From Corella eumyota (lineage: Eukaryota > Chordata > Ascidiacea > Phlebobranchia > Corellidae): a DNA stretch of 64,000 bases. Positions 23,799 to 34,667 of this stretch are shown one piece after another; within the stretch, counting starts at the first letter, position 1, and every line of letters begins with the position of its first letter. Below the pieces are notes generated by a model, which was not told the DNA's origin, made no database searches, and worked only from the letters and a program-made list of their open reading frames with translations. Position numbers and translations under genes: made by a program. The stretch is from positions 1,674,001 through 1,738,000 of the forward strand of contig OY720102.1 in assembly GCA_963082875.1 (NCBI GenBank). Direction: 5' to 3'.

Positions 23799-26417
23799 AT
23801 GCTTAAACTGGTTGTATTAGTTGTTTTATGTGGCTTTTTTAAGACCAATGCAATAACTTGGAATACGTATAAAGGATTAGAATATTACATTAAGAATTCG
23901 ATGTCTCTTTTCGGTTACACCTACTTTCAAGCCTGGCAGGAATGCCAAAAATTAAACGCAAGTTTAGCAGTGGTAAAAAATGGAAGAATACAAAAGTTTT
24001 TGCGCAAAAAACTTAAAAGTAAGAGTCTATTATATCCACTTAAAAGTAAAATTTCATTTTAAACATAAGCCTACGCTTTTTGGCAACGCAAAAGTTTGTC
24101 TTTATGTTATTTGAATATTTAAATAGATTAACTTTTAGAGTAGATTAGTAAATCGTCATTCTATATTCAAGTTATCAAAACACACTTATTTATGAAGGCA
24201 GACTTGGGTTTTACATTGGACTGAATCGTATAAACAACAACGTTAACCACAAAAGTTCATTCGCATGGATAGACGGGACTTCGTTGCAATACACTAGAGC
24301 ATTTTGGGATTCCGGGAACCCAAATAGTTTAACTGAAGACTGCGTGATTATGTTGCCCCAAACCAAAGCTTTGTGGCACGATGTTCCATGCAGCATAAAA
24401 GTGGATTATATTTGCCAACGCGAGGCTCTTGGTAAGGGTGTGCATGTTTTAAATACTTCTTGCTTTAAAATATCGATAAATTACCGATTTTTTTTAATTT
24501 TTTTAAAGGAATATATTTATAATATGCGCTTTGCCACATTTTGGAATTAATTTAAAGTTTAATTTGAAACAGTATTTTGTTAATTTGTTACAGCCTAAAC
24601 CAAAATAAACCAAATACACTTTAAAAGTGTTTAAAAAAGGCTTATTAAAAATATCTAAACTTTACTTTAAAAGTTCAACTAAAGGCATCTAAAACTACCT
24701 TTAAACGTCTAATCAAATACATCTGAACCAACCCCACAAAAGTCTAATTAACACATTTTAACCAACCTAAAAAACATCTAAACTTTACCTTACATTTAGT
24801 CTTTAAAGATGAGATTTGGCATGAACATAACGGAATGGAATATTACATCGAAGATGAAGACCTTTTAACGCTCCCAGAAGCTTACAGAGAATGCAAATCT
24901 AAAGGAGGAGAATTGGTTTTAATTAAAACAAACGAAACTCGAGATTTTTTGAACCAGAAAATCAACGAAATGAAATATCAAGGTTTAGATATTTTTTTAA
25001 ATAATAAAACAAATTTATTTTAAAGTATTTTTACTCTACTGTTATTATCTAAAATAAATCACAAATGACCATAAAAGTAACAACTGATTTATCCAATTCT
25101 ACATCCTACTTGTAATTTACAGATACCATAAACGAGTACTGGATACTATATCTCGGCACTAAGGCCACAGACACCGTAAATTCGACATATCTATATAAAT
25201 CCCTAAAAAATTTTATTTTGCCGGATGGAGTTGCAATTTGGAGCGCAAATCAATCTGATATTTACAACTCAACAACGAAATTTGTTGCTATTAGCGACGA
25301 TTTTGGAAATCCGTGGATAAGGGTTTCGATGAAAGATCGAAGATTTATTTGCGAGCGTAATGCAACTCGTGGTTCTTTAGTTTTCTAGTTTAATTGCAAA
25401 AGAACCTAGTCTAGTTCTAGATTATAATAAATGCTTAATTTTTTTGTATAAATCTATATCTTCGATATGGAAAAGTCGACTTCACGACTTAAACATATAC
25501 TAAAACTATTACCCCGACCCAGTCTCGAAATGCCTATGGCCATTTGGGATATTACAAATTATAATTACCCGATAATTAAGCTGCTGATTAAGTATTGGCT
25601 CAGCAGGACTTTATACCGTTTATAGCGCCTTACTTAAGTGCGCTACAGCATGAGAGCAGTGGGAGTTAAACCAACGATCTAACGTGGTGTAGCAAGTGTT
25701 CTTACCACTGCACTAGGTTGCAGTTTTTAAACTATTAAACCCTCATCGGTTTATTATTATATTTATAAAGGGTGGATACCAATACCATGCCCCACTACGA
25801 GTGTCACAACCACACTGACTTCAACAGATTCAACAACCCAACCTAATGCTAAAACCACAACGATTTATGATACTGTTACCACTAAGAAATTGCAAAGCAG
25901 TGCCGTCGAATCTGAGGCAAAGAACGTACCTAGTCCATACGTAAGTTTTCTATCCTTCGTCAATTTAAATCAATGCTATACTTAAAACGGTACAAAATAT
26001 TAACCTTTGTTGCATTTTTAGCAAGATTCGGAGCCGAATGCATCGTTGTTCATTTCACTGCCAGTTCTTCTTATCTGTCTTCTCATGTCGCTCGTTGCAA
26101 ATGTTTATTTCGTATGGAAACAAATAATGGAAATAAGGGAAAGGAAACTAAACAAGAGTTACATAAGTAAGTCAAAACATGCAATTTACTTCAATCTCTT
26201 CTTTTTTACTTAATCCCATTTTTGACAGTAAATTATTGATAATATTATATAAAATTTAACTTAACAGCCTACACAAAATATTCCCCTAATTTATTTTACC
26301 CATAGCCATAATTTTTGATAAAAAATTGTTGTATTTAAAGGTATGTACCATGTAAAAGGGGAGCTGAAAAATGGTGATCCTTCTTATAACTCTGAAGCAG
26401 ATCTTGTTCAAATGTAA
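23799..26417 (+). CDS. Type B membrane lectin B1 (two CTLDs, NPN form)
   Basis: Exons 23799-24018, 24198-24431, 24809-24982, 25123-25368, 25771-25940, 26022-26166, 26341-26417; 421 aa, no stop. Signal peptide 1-18. CTLD1 (exons 1-2) keeps four Cys and WHD at 133-135, but has NPN at 114-116 in place of EPN. CTLD2 (exons 3-4, about 152-291) is divergent: no EPN/WND and only two of the four Cys. Exon 5 is a Thr-rich stalk, exon 6 holds the TM helix (358-380) and juxtamembrane KSYI, and exon 7 the tail (SMYHVKGELKNGDPSYNSE...). A type I surface receptor; ligand unknown. Weak point: the exon 4 donor reads C/GTGGTT, a poor match, where other copies have GTAAGT or GTAG. Confidence 0.82.
25447..25723 (-). 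mobile_element. SINE in B1 intron 4 (SB1)
   Basis: On the minus strand a perfect pol III A box (TAGTGCAGTGG) and a B box-like GGTTTAACTCC, then a non-tRNA body ending near TATAGATTTATA. The same insertion is present in all seven units, so it predates the amplification. Confidence 0.8.
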
Positions 26418-26897
26418 AAACTCAACCTTATTTCAAGCTGTTAAGATAGCGCCGCTTTATTTTTTACCAAGACTTTATTCTCGCACTATAGAACTTTTTT
26501 GTTTTTGCAATTATTCATTACTGTATAAATTAACAACTAAAGCTCATTAAATTAAAGGCTACATTTTGTCATTTTTTATTAAACCATTTGAACCTTCACA
26601 GAAGGATAGGTTTAGTATTTTAATAGATATAGGTATTTAGTTCTCTTAATATGACATGAGATTTACACAAAAACTGATTACAAAATAAAAAAATTGACGT
26701 TAGTTTATTTCAAAAACTATTTAACTCTGTACAAGCCAATCCAATAACACCTTTTTTGTTCTTATTTTAATAAAATAAACCTTTAAAAGTTTAGTTTTTC
26801 AGAGTTGTTTTTAATAAATGTTGCTGTCCATCTCCAATAAAACAAGGCATTGTTTTATATACTTAATCTCCAAATAACATCTTGTAATTTAATATAG

Positions 26898-28412
26898 GTA
26901 GAAAAGGATATTACATAGACCTAAATCGAATTTAGAAGTTAAATAATCTTAACAGCGCATTTACGTGGAATGATGGAACTGAGTTAACAAACACTAGTTC
27001 GTTCTGGAACCGAGGCGAGCCAAATAGAAACAACGAGTATTGCGTTATGGCTTTGCCTTCAACACGAACTAAATGGCATGATGTAACTTGCGACCGAACG
27101 GAACGATATGTCTGTCAACGACAAGTCCACAACGGTAAGTTATGGCTTAATTGTACTTAGAAAATTAAATTAAGTAATATTTAAATAACTATTTCGAATT
27201 AAAGCTAAATAGGTTTTTCTTATATCTTTATCGTCGGCGCGGGAAAATCGAATTTGCAGCCTAAACATAGAGTAACATTAGTTACCCCGACCCAATCTTG
27301 AGTTGCTATTGGCAGTTTGGGATATTATTAATTATTATTGCCCGATAATTATGCTGCTGATTCAGAGCTGGTACAGCAGGAGTTTATACCGTTTATATTG
27401 CCTTACTCAAGGGCGCTACAGCATGAGAGCAGTGGGGGTCGAACTTACGACTTTTTACACAAACTGCCTTAATTTGTATGTAAAGATAACCTTGTGACCT
27501 TTTTTTTTAAATTCTTTTTTGTAGAAACAGCCGAATGCCAAACTATTCAAACAACCTTAGGACCCCAGCCCACTAACCAAACAACACAAGCTTATACCAC
27601 AAAACAACATACAACACGAGCCAAAACTACAAGCACTATAGAGCCAACAACATGGGCCACTACCACCGTTATTCAGGCTACTACAGATGTACTTGGTTTA
27701 ACTCAACCTTCTTCTCTTGATTCACAAGAAAGCGATAAAACAACAAACGCTGCTACTTTAAAAAATAAAGTCAATAAAGAACCTACGGTAAGGAATTTTA
27801 TTTAACTTAAAAATATGACAAGTTCAAGACTAACCGGGTCAGGGTATTAAACGCTATACTTCAGCACAACTATAAGCACCTTACCTATAAAAATTAGTTT
27901 AAAATAAGAATACTAATTAAGGTTTTAGTGTGCTAGTGAAAATATTTTAAGCTATCGGCAACACAAATTTAAGAACAAAAAGTGTAAAAGTGCGGTGACT
28001 TGAACGGCCTTCCAGTCTCTAACTAGATGTCATGATTACTGACTTTAATTGTATTTTATTAACAGTAATCAGATCAGGATTCTCTTATATTGATTATTCT
28101 GCTTATTTGTATAATCTTTCTATTCCTTCTACTGACAGTGAACGGGTTTCTTATTTGGAAGTTGGTAAAAAAAGGGCGCGAAAGACGATTCAACAACAGC
28201 TATATTAGTAAGTTAAATAACTGCATTCAAATATAAAAATATTACATTTAAAGTAATGTATTTTTAACTTATAAAGAACCTTATAAGCAAAACATAGCCT
28301 AGTCTAAATAGAAAGGAAAAATTGAGTTTTTTTGTTAGGTATGGAAAACAGGAAAACGAATTACAAAATCAATCAGCGACCTAATTTGGAAGATGACACA
28401 GCAATAATTTAA
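26898..28412 (+). pseudogene. Headless type A lectin A2
   Basis: Exons 2-5 only: 26898-27134, 27525-27787, 28066-28207, 28339-28412. There is no signal-peptide exon in the unit. Exon 2 has TAG in place of the Trp codon of NRIWKL, and exon 4 opens with TAA in place of the first Lys codon. This is the most damaged type A copy. Splice sites remain. Confidence 0.85.
27221..27470 (-). mobile_element. SINE in A2 intron 2
   Basis: Copy of the type A intron 2 SINE; B box-like AGTTCGACCCC on the minus strand. The A-box end is cut off. Confidence 0.7.
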
Positions 28413-28930
28413 ACTTTTTTTCGTACCAACATCTTATAACAATTGCATTTTAAAGCATAAAAATACGCCTTTTATTTAGTGACTTATAATATATTGGCAT
28501 CAATTATCTATCATGTAAATGATCATTAACCTATATTAATTATTTGTAACGTTTTCTTTCTTAACTGCAACAAAATTTGTTTTTATTAATTTTTTGCAAA
28601 TGGTGAAGTTTAAACGATTTTTTAAAAGCATTTTTTATAATAAAAATACAATTTAAAAGCAAAACATTGATCTTATGCAAACATATGTAGTTCACAAATA
28701 AGGTGATACTTAAGTTTTGTTTAATTTACATCTTAAATGTTTTAATAATTTTCCGAAACTGTAAATTTCATGTGTTCATGTAATTACGATCACAACACCA
28801 AAGGGGCTTTTAGAAATTTCAAACAAGAACAAAAATAAGAGAAAATGGCCCTAATCTGTACAGGAAATTATCGCAAAACTTTCAACTTTTCTTAACTTTC
28901 TGCGGTTCGATTTAGGAAGTAATAAAAGCG

Positions 28931-28940
28931 GGAAAGTCCC
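28931..28940 (-). promoter_or_regulatory. kappaB site upstream of B2
   Basis: GGAAAGTCCC, 308 bp before the B2 ATG, same GC-rich palindrome context. Confidence 0.7.
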
Positions 28941-29247
28941 CGCTGCGTTTAAAAATAACGAACTTGCAGCGCGAGCATAAGTAAAATGGTTTAACCTAAA
29001 ACGTAATGTTCTTTAAACAACCAAACATTAGATGTTTAAACATTTGGTGTTTAAACTATTATGAATCATTTAAACTAAATATTTACAAAGTTAAACGATA
29101 CGTGTTTAAAACGTAGGAAAAGGTTTATGAATTTAATAACAACCTAATAAAATTTTAAAGATTTGTATTGCTAAAAGTTCAATAACAAAACATTTTTTTT
29201 AATAAAAAGAAACAGAATTAGGTCAAATCAAATAGTGATAAGTCAGT

Positions 29248-31837
29248 ATGCTTAAAGTGGTTGTATTAGTTGTTTTATGTGGCTTTTTTAAGACCAATGC
29301 AATAACTTGGAATACGTATAAAGGATTAGAATATTACATTAAGAATTCGACGTCTACTCTCGGTTACACCTACTTTCAAGCCTGGCAGGAATGCCAAAAA
29401 TTAAACGCAAGTTTAGCGGTGGTAAAAAATGGAAGAATACAAAAGTTTTTGGGCAAAAAACTTAAAAAATTATATCCACTTCAAAGTAAAATTTCATTTT
29501 AAACATAAGCCTACGCTTTTTGGCAACGCAAAAGTTTGTCTTTATGTTATTTAAATTTTTAAAAAGATTAGCTTTTAGAGTAGATTAGTAAATCGTCATT
29601 CTATATTCAAGTTATCAAAACACACTTATTTATGCAGGTAAACTTGGGTTTTACATTGGGCTGAATCGTATAAACAACAAAGTTAACCAAAAAAGTTCAT
29701 TCGCATGGGTAGACGGGACTTCGTTGCAATACACTAGAGCATATTGGAATTCTGGGGAGCCGAATCATTTAACTGAAGACTGCGTGATTATGTTGCCCAA
29801 AACCAAAGCTTTGTGGCATGATGTTACATGCAGTAGAAAAGAGCATTATATTTGTCAGCGTGAGGCTCCTGGTAAGGGTGTGCATGTTTTAAATACTTCT
29901 TGCTTTAAAATATCGATAAATTACCGATTTTTTAAAGGTTATTAAGGAATATATTTATAATATGCGCTTCACCACATTTTAGAATTAATTTGAAGTTTAA
30001 TTTAAAACAGTATTTTGTTAACTTGTTACAGCCCAAACCAAAATAAACCAAATACACTTTAAAAGTGCTTAAAAAAGGCTTATTAAAAATATCTAAAACT
30101 ACCTTTAAACGTCTAATCAAATACTTATGAACCAACCCCACAAAAGTCTAATTAACACATTTTAACCAACCTGAAAAACATCTAAACTTTACCTTACATT
30201 TAGTCTTTAAAGATGAGATTTGGCATGAACATAACGGAATGGAATATTACATCGAAGGTGAAGCCCTTTTAACGCACTCAGAAGCTTACAGAGAATGCAA
30301 ATCTAAAGGAGGAATATTGGTTATAATTAAAACAAACGAAACTCGGAATTTTTTGAACCAGAAAATCAACGAAATGAAATATCAAGGTTTAATATTTATT
30401 AATTAATCTTACTTTACTAAATAAATAAAATTGCAAACGACCATATGGGTAACAAATACTGTTTTTTAAATCATAGGGTAACAACTATTTTATCTACTTT
30501 TACAGATACCATAAACGAGTACTTGATACTATATATCGGCACTAAGGCTACAGACACAGTAAATTCAACATATCTATATAAATCCATAAATAATTTTATT
30601 TTGCCGGATGGAGTTGCAATTTGGAGCGCAAATCAATCTGATATTTACAACTCATCAACGAGATTGGTTGCTATTAGCGACGATTTCGGAAATCCTTGGA
30701 TAAGGACCTCGACAGAAAATCGAAGATTTATTTGCGAGCGTAATGCAACGCGTAAGTGTTTAGTTTACTAGTTAAATTGTAAAAGAACCTAGTCTATGCT
30801 AACCTAGTACTGAGTAAAGATAAATGCCTTAACACTTTTACTAGTGGTTTAATTTTTTTGTATAAATCTATTTCCTCGATGTGAAAAGGTCGACTTCACG
30901 ACCTAAACATAAACTAAAACTGTAACCCCGACCCAGTATCGAGGTGCCTGTGGCAGTTTAAGATATAATAGAATATTTTTACCCGATAATTAAGCTGCTG
31001 ATTAAGTATTGGCTCAGCAGAAGTTTATACCGTCTATAGTGCCTTACTTAAGGACGCTACAGCATGAGAGCAGTGAGAATTGAACCCACGACCTCATGTG
31101 GTGTAGCAAGTGTTCTTAGCACTACTCTACGGTGCTGTTTTTAAATTAAATTAAACCCTCATCAGTTTATTAGCGCGTATATTTATAAAGGGTGGATACC
31201 AATTTCATGCCCCACTACGAGTGTCACAACCACACTAACTTCAACAGATTCAACAACCCAATCTAATGCTAAAATCACAACGATTTATGAAACTGTTACC
31301 ACTGATAAATTGCAAAGCAGTGCCGTCGAATCTGAGGCAAAGAACGTACCTAGTCCATACGTAAGTTTTCTATCCTTCGTCAATTTAAATCAATGCTATA
31401 CTTAAAAACGGTACAAAATATTTACCTTCGTTGCATTTTTAGCAAGATTCGGAGCCGAATACATCGTTGTTTATTTCACTGCCAGTTCTTCTTATCTGTC
31501 TTCTCATGTCGCTCGTTGCAAATGTATATTTCGTATGGAAACAAATAATGGAAATAAGGGAAAGGAAACTAAACAAGAGTTACATAAGTAAGTCAAAACA
31601 TGCAATTTACTTCAAACTCTTTTTTTACTTAATCGCATTTTTGACAATTATTTATTAATAATATTATATAAAATTTAACTTAACAGCCTTCACAAAATAT
31701 TCCCCTAATTTGTTTTAACCAATAGCCATAATTTTTAACAAAAATTTGTTGTATTTAAAGGTATGTACCATGTAAAAGGGGAGCTGAAAAATGGTGATCC
31801 TTCTTATAACTCTAAAGCAGATCTTGTTCAAATGTAA
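29248..31837 (+). CDS. Type B membrane lectin B2 (EPN form, shifted exon 1 donor)
   Basis: Exon 1 from 29248, then 29638-29871, 30213-30386, 30506-30751, 31191-31360, 31443-31587, 31761-31837. A small deletion removes the usual exon 1 donor (AAAA/GTAAGAG). A downstream CAAA/GTAAAA at 29485/29486 is in the same phase and would add six residues, giving 427 aa with no stop. CTLD1 has EPN and WHD. CTLD2 is of the second sequence class (YLILYIGTK, SSTRLVAI), in contrast to B1. Stalk, TM helix and SYISM tail are intact, with one Lys for Glu change in the tail (SYNSKADL). Probably functional if the alternative donor is used. Confidence 0.72.
30861..31137 (-). mobile_element. SINE in B2 intron 4
   Basis: Copy of SB1; B box-like GGTTCAATTCT. 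Its head and body differ from SB1 and match the copies in B6 and B7. Confidence 0.75.
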
Positions 31838-32318
31838 AAACTCATCCTTATTTCAAGCTGTTAAGATGGCGCCGCTTTATTTTTTACCAAGACTTTATCC
31901 TCGCACTATAGAACTTTTTTGTTTTTGCAATTTTACATTACTGTATAAATTAACAACTAAAGCTCATTAAATTAAAGGCTACATTTTGTCATTTTTTATT
32001 AAACCATTTGAACCTTCACAGAAGGATAGGTTTAGTATTTTAATAGATAAAGGTATTTAGTTCTCTTAATATGACATGAGATTGACACAAAAACTGATTA
32101 CAAAATAAAAAAATTTGACGTTAGTTTATTTCAAAAACTATTTAACTCTGTACAAACAAATCCAATAACACTTTTTTGTTCTTATTTTAATAAAATAAAC
32201 CTTTAAAAGTTTAGTTTTTCAGAGTTGTCTTTAATAAATGTTGCTGTCCATCTCCAATAAAACAAGGCATTGTTTTATATACTTAATCTCCAAATAACAT
32301 CTTGTAATTTTAATATAG

Positions 32319-33828
32319 GTAGAAAAGGATATTACATAGACCTAAATCGAATTTAGAAGTTAAATAATCTTAACAGCGCATTTACGTGGAATGATGGAAC
32401 TGAGTTAACAAACACTAGTTCGTTCTGGTACCGAGGCGAGCCAAATAGAAACAACGAGTATTGCGTTATAGCTCTGCCTTCAACAAGAACTAAATGGCAT
32501 GATGTAACTTGCGACCGAACGGAACGATATGTCTGTCAACGACAAGTCCACAACGGTAAGTTATGGCTTAATTGTACTTAGAAAAATGAATCAAGTAATC
32601 TTTAAATAACTATTTCGAATTATATCTAACTAGATTTATCTTATATCCTTATCGTCGAGGCGGGAAAATTGACTTTGCAGCCTTAACATAGAGAAACATC
32701 AGTTATCACGACCCAGTCTTGACTTGCCTTTAGCAGTTTGGGATATTATTAATTATAATTGCCCAGTAATTATGCTGCTGATTCAGCGTTGGTACAGCAG
32801 GAGTTTATACCGTTTATAGTGCCTTACTCAAGGGCGCTACAGCATGAGAGCAGTGGGGGTAGAACTCACGACCTTTTACACAAACGGCCTTAATCTGTAT
32901 GTAATGATAACCTTGTGACCTTTTTTAAACTCTTTTTTTGTAGAAACAGCCGCATGCCAAACTATTCAAACAACCTTAGGACCTCAGCCCACTAACCAAA
33001 CAACACAAGCTTATACCACAAAACAACATACAACACGAGCCAAAACTACAAACACTATAGAGCCAACAACATGGGCCACTACCACCGTTATTCAGGCTAC
33101 TACAGATGTACTTGGTTTAACTCAACTTTTTTCTGTTGGTTCACAAGAAAGCGATAAAACAACAAACGCTGCTACTTTAAAAAATAAAGTCAATAAAGAA
33201 CCTACGGTAAGGAATTTTATTTAACTTAAAAATATGACAAGTTCAAGACTAGACCGGGTCAGGGTATTAACGCTATACTTCAGCACAACTATAAGCACCT
33301 TACCTATAAAAATTAGTTTAAAATAAGAATATTAATTAAGGTTTTAGTGTGCTAGTGAAAATATTTTAAGCTATCGGTAACACAAATTTAAGAACAAAAA
33401 GTATAAAAGTGAGGCAACTTGAACGGCCTTTCAGTCTCTAACTAGATGTCATGATTACTGACTTTAATTGTATTTTAATAACAGAAATCAGATCAGGATT
33501 CTCTTATATTGATCATCCTGCTTGTTTGTATAATCTCTCTATTCCTTTTACTAACAGTGAACGGGTTTCTTATTTGGAAGCTGGTAAAAAAAGGGCGCGA
33601 AAGACGATTCAACAACAGCTATATTAGTAAGTTAAATAACTGCATACAATTGTAAAAATATTAGATTTAAAGTAATGTATTTTTAACCTATAAACAACCT
33701 TATAAGCAAAATATAGCCTAGTCTAAATAGAAAGGAAAAATTGAGTTTTTTTCTTAGGTATGGAAAACAGGAAAACGAATTACAAATATAATCAACGTCC
33801 TAAAGAAGATGACACAGCAATAATTTAA
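32319..33828 (+). pseudogene. Headless type A lectin A3
   Basis: Exons 2-5: 32319-32555, 32944-33206, 33485-33626, 33758-33828. No first exon. TAG replaces the Trp codon in NRIWKL of exon 2. Stalk, TM and tail exons are open; the tail is one codon shorter (NYKYNQRPKEDD). Exon 2 keeps GEPN and WHD after the stop. Confidence 0.85.
32642..32891 (-). mobile_element. SINE in A3 intron 2
   Basis: Copy of the type A intron 2 SINE, nearly identical to the one in A7. Confidence 0.7.
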
Positions 33829-34346
33829 ACTTTTTTTCGTACCAACATGTTATAACAATTGCATTTTAAAGCATAAAAATACGCCTTTTATTTAGTGACT
33901 TATAATATATTGGCACCAATTATCTATCATGTAAATGATCATTAACCTATATTAAATATTTGTAACGTTTTCTTTCTTAACTGCAACAAAATTTGTTTTT
34001 ATTAATTTTTTGTAAATGGTGAAGTTCAAACGATTTTTTAAAAGCATTTTTTATAATAAAAATACAATTTAAAAGCAAAATTTAGATCTTATGCAAACAC
34101 ATTTAGTTCACAAATAAGGTGATACTTAAGTTTTGTTTAATTTACATCTTAAATGTTTTAATAATTTTCCGAAACTGTAAATTTCATGTGTTCATGTAAT
34201 TAGGATCACAAGACCAAAGGGGCTTTTAGGAATTTCAAACAAAAACAAAAATAAGAAAAAATGGCCCTAATTTGTACAGGAAATTATCACAAAATTTTCA
34301 ACTTTTCTTAACTTTCTGCGGTTCGAGTTAGGAAGTAATAAAAGCG

Positions 34347-34356
34347 GGAAAGTCCC
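34347..34356 (-). promoter_or_regulatory. kappaB site upstream of B3
   Basis: GGAAAGTCCC, 312 bp before the B3 ATG. One base of the surrounding palindrome differs (CCCCGCA) but the core is unchanged. Confidence 0.7.
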
Positions 34357-34667
34357 CGCAGCGTTTAAAAATAACGAACTTGCAGCGCGAGCATAAGTAA
34401 AATGGTTTAACCTAAAACGTAATGTTCTTTAAACAATCAAACATTAGGTGTTTAAACATTTGGTGTTTAAACTATTATGAATCATTTAAACTAAATATTT
34501 ACAAAGTTAAACGATACGTGTTTAAAACGTAGGAAAAAGTTTATAAATTTAATAATAATTTAATAAAATTTTAAAGATTTGTATTGCTAAAAGTTCAATA
34601 ACAAAACCTTTTTTTTTTTAAATAAAAAGAAACAGAATTAGGTCAAATCAAATAGTGATAAGTCAGT

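Noticed and set aside
25447-25723. tRNA gene
   Set aside because: A and B boxes are present on the minus strand, but the sequence does not fold to a complete cloverleaf and continues into a repeated non-tRNA body; it is a SINE.
26022-26417. ITIM or ITAM in the lectin tails
   Set aside because: No tyrosine in either tail has the required -2 and +3 residues; only YxxM/YxxPhi fits.
31467-31658. Separate small membrane protein starting at MFISLPVLL
   Set aside because: This is the TM exon of B2 read from an internal Met through its donor into the intron.
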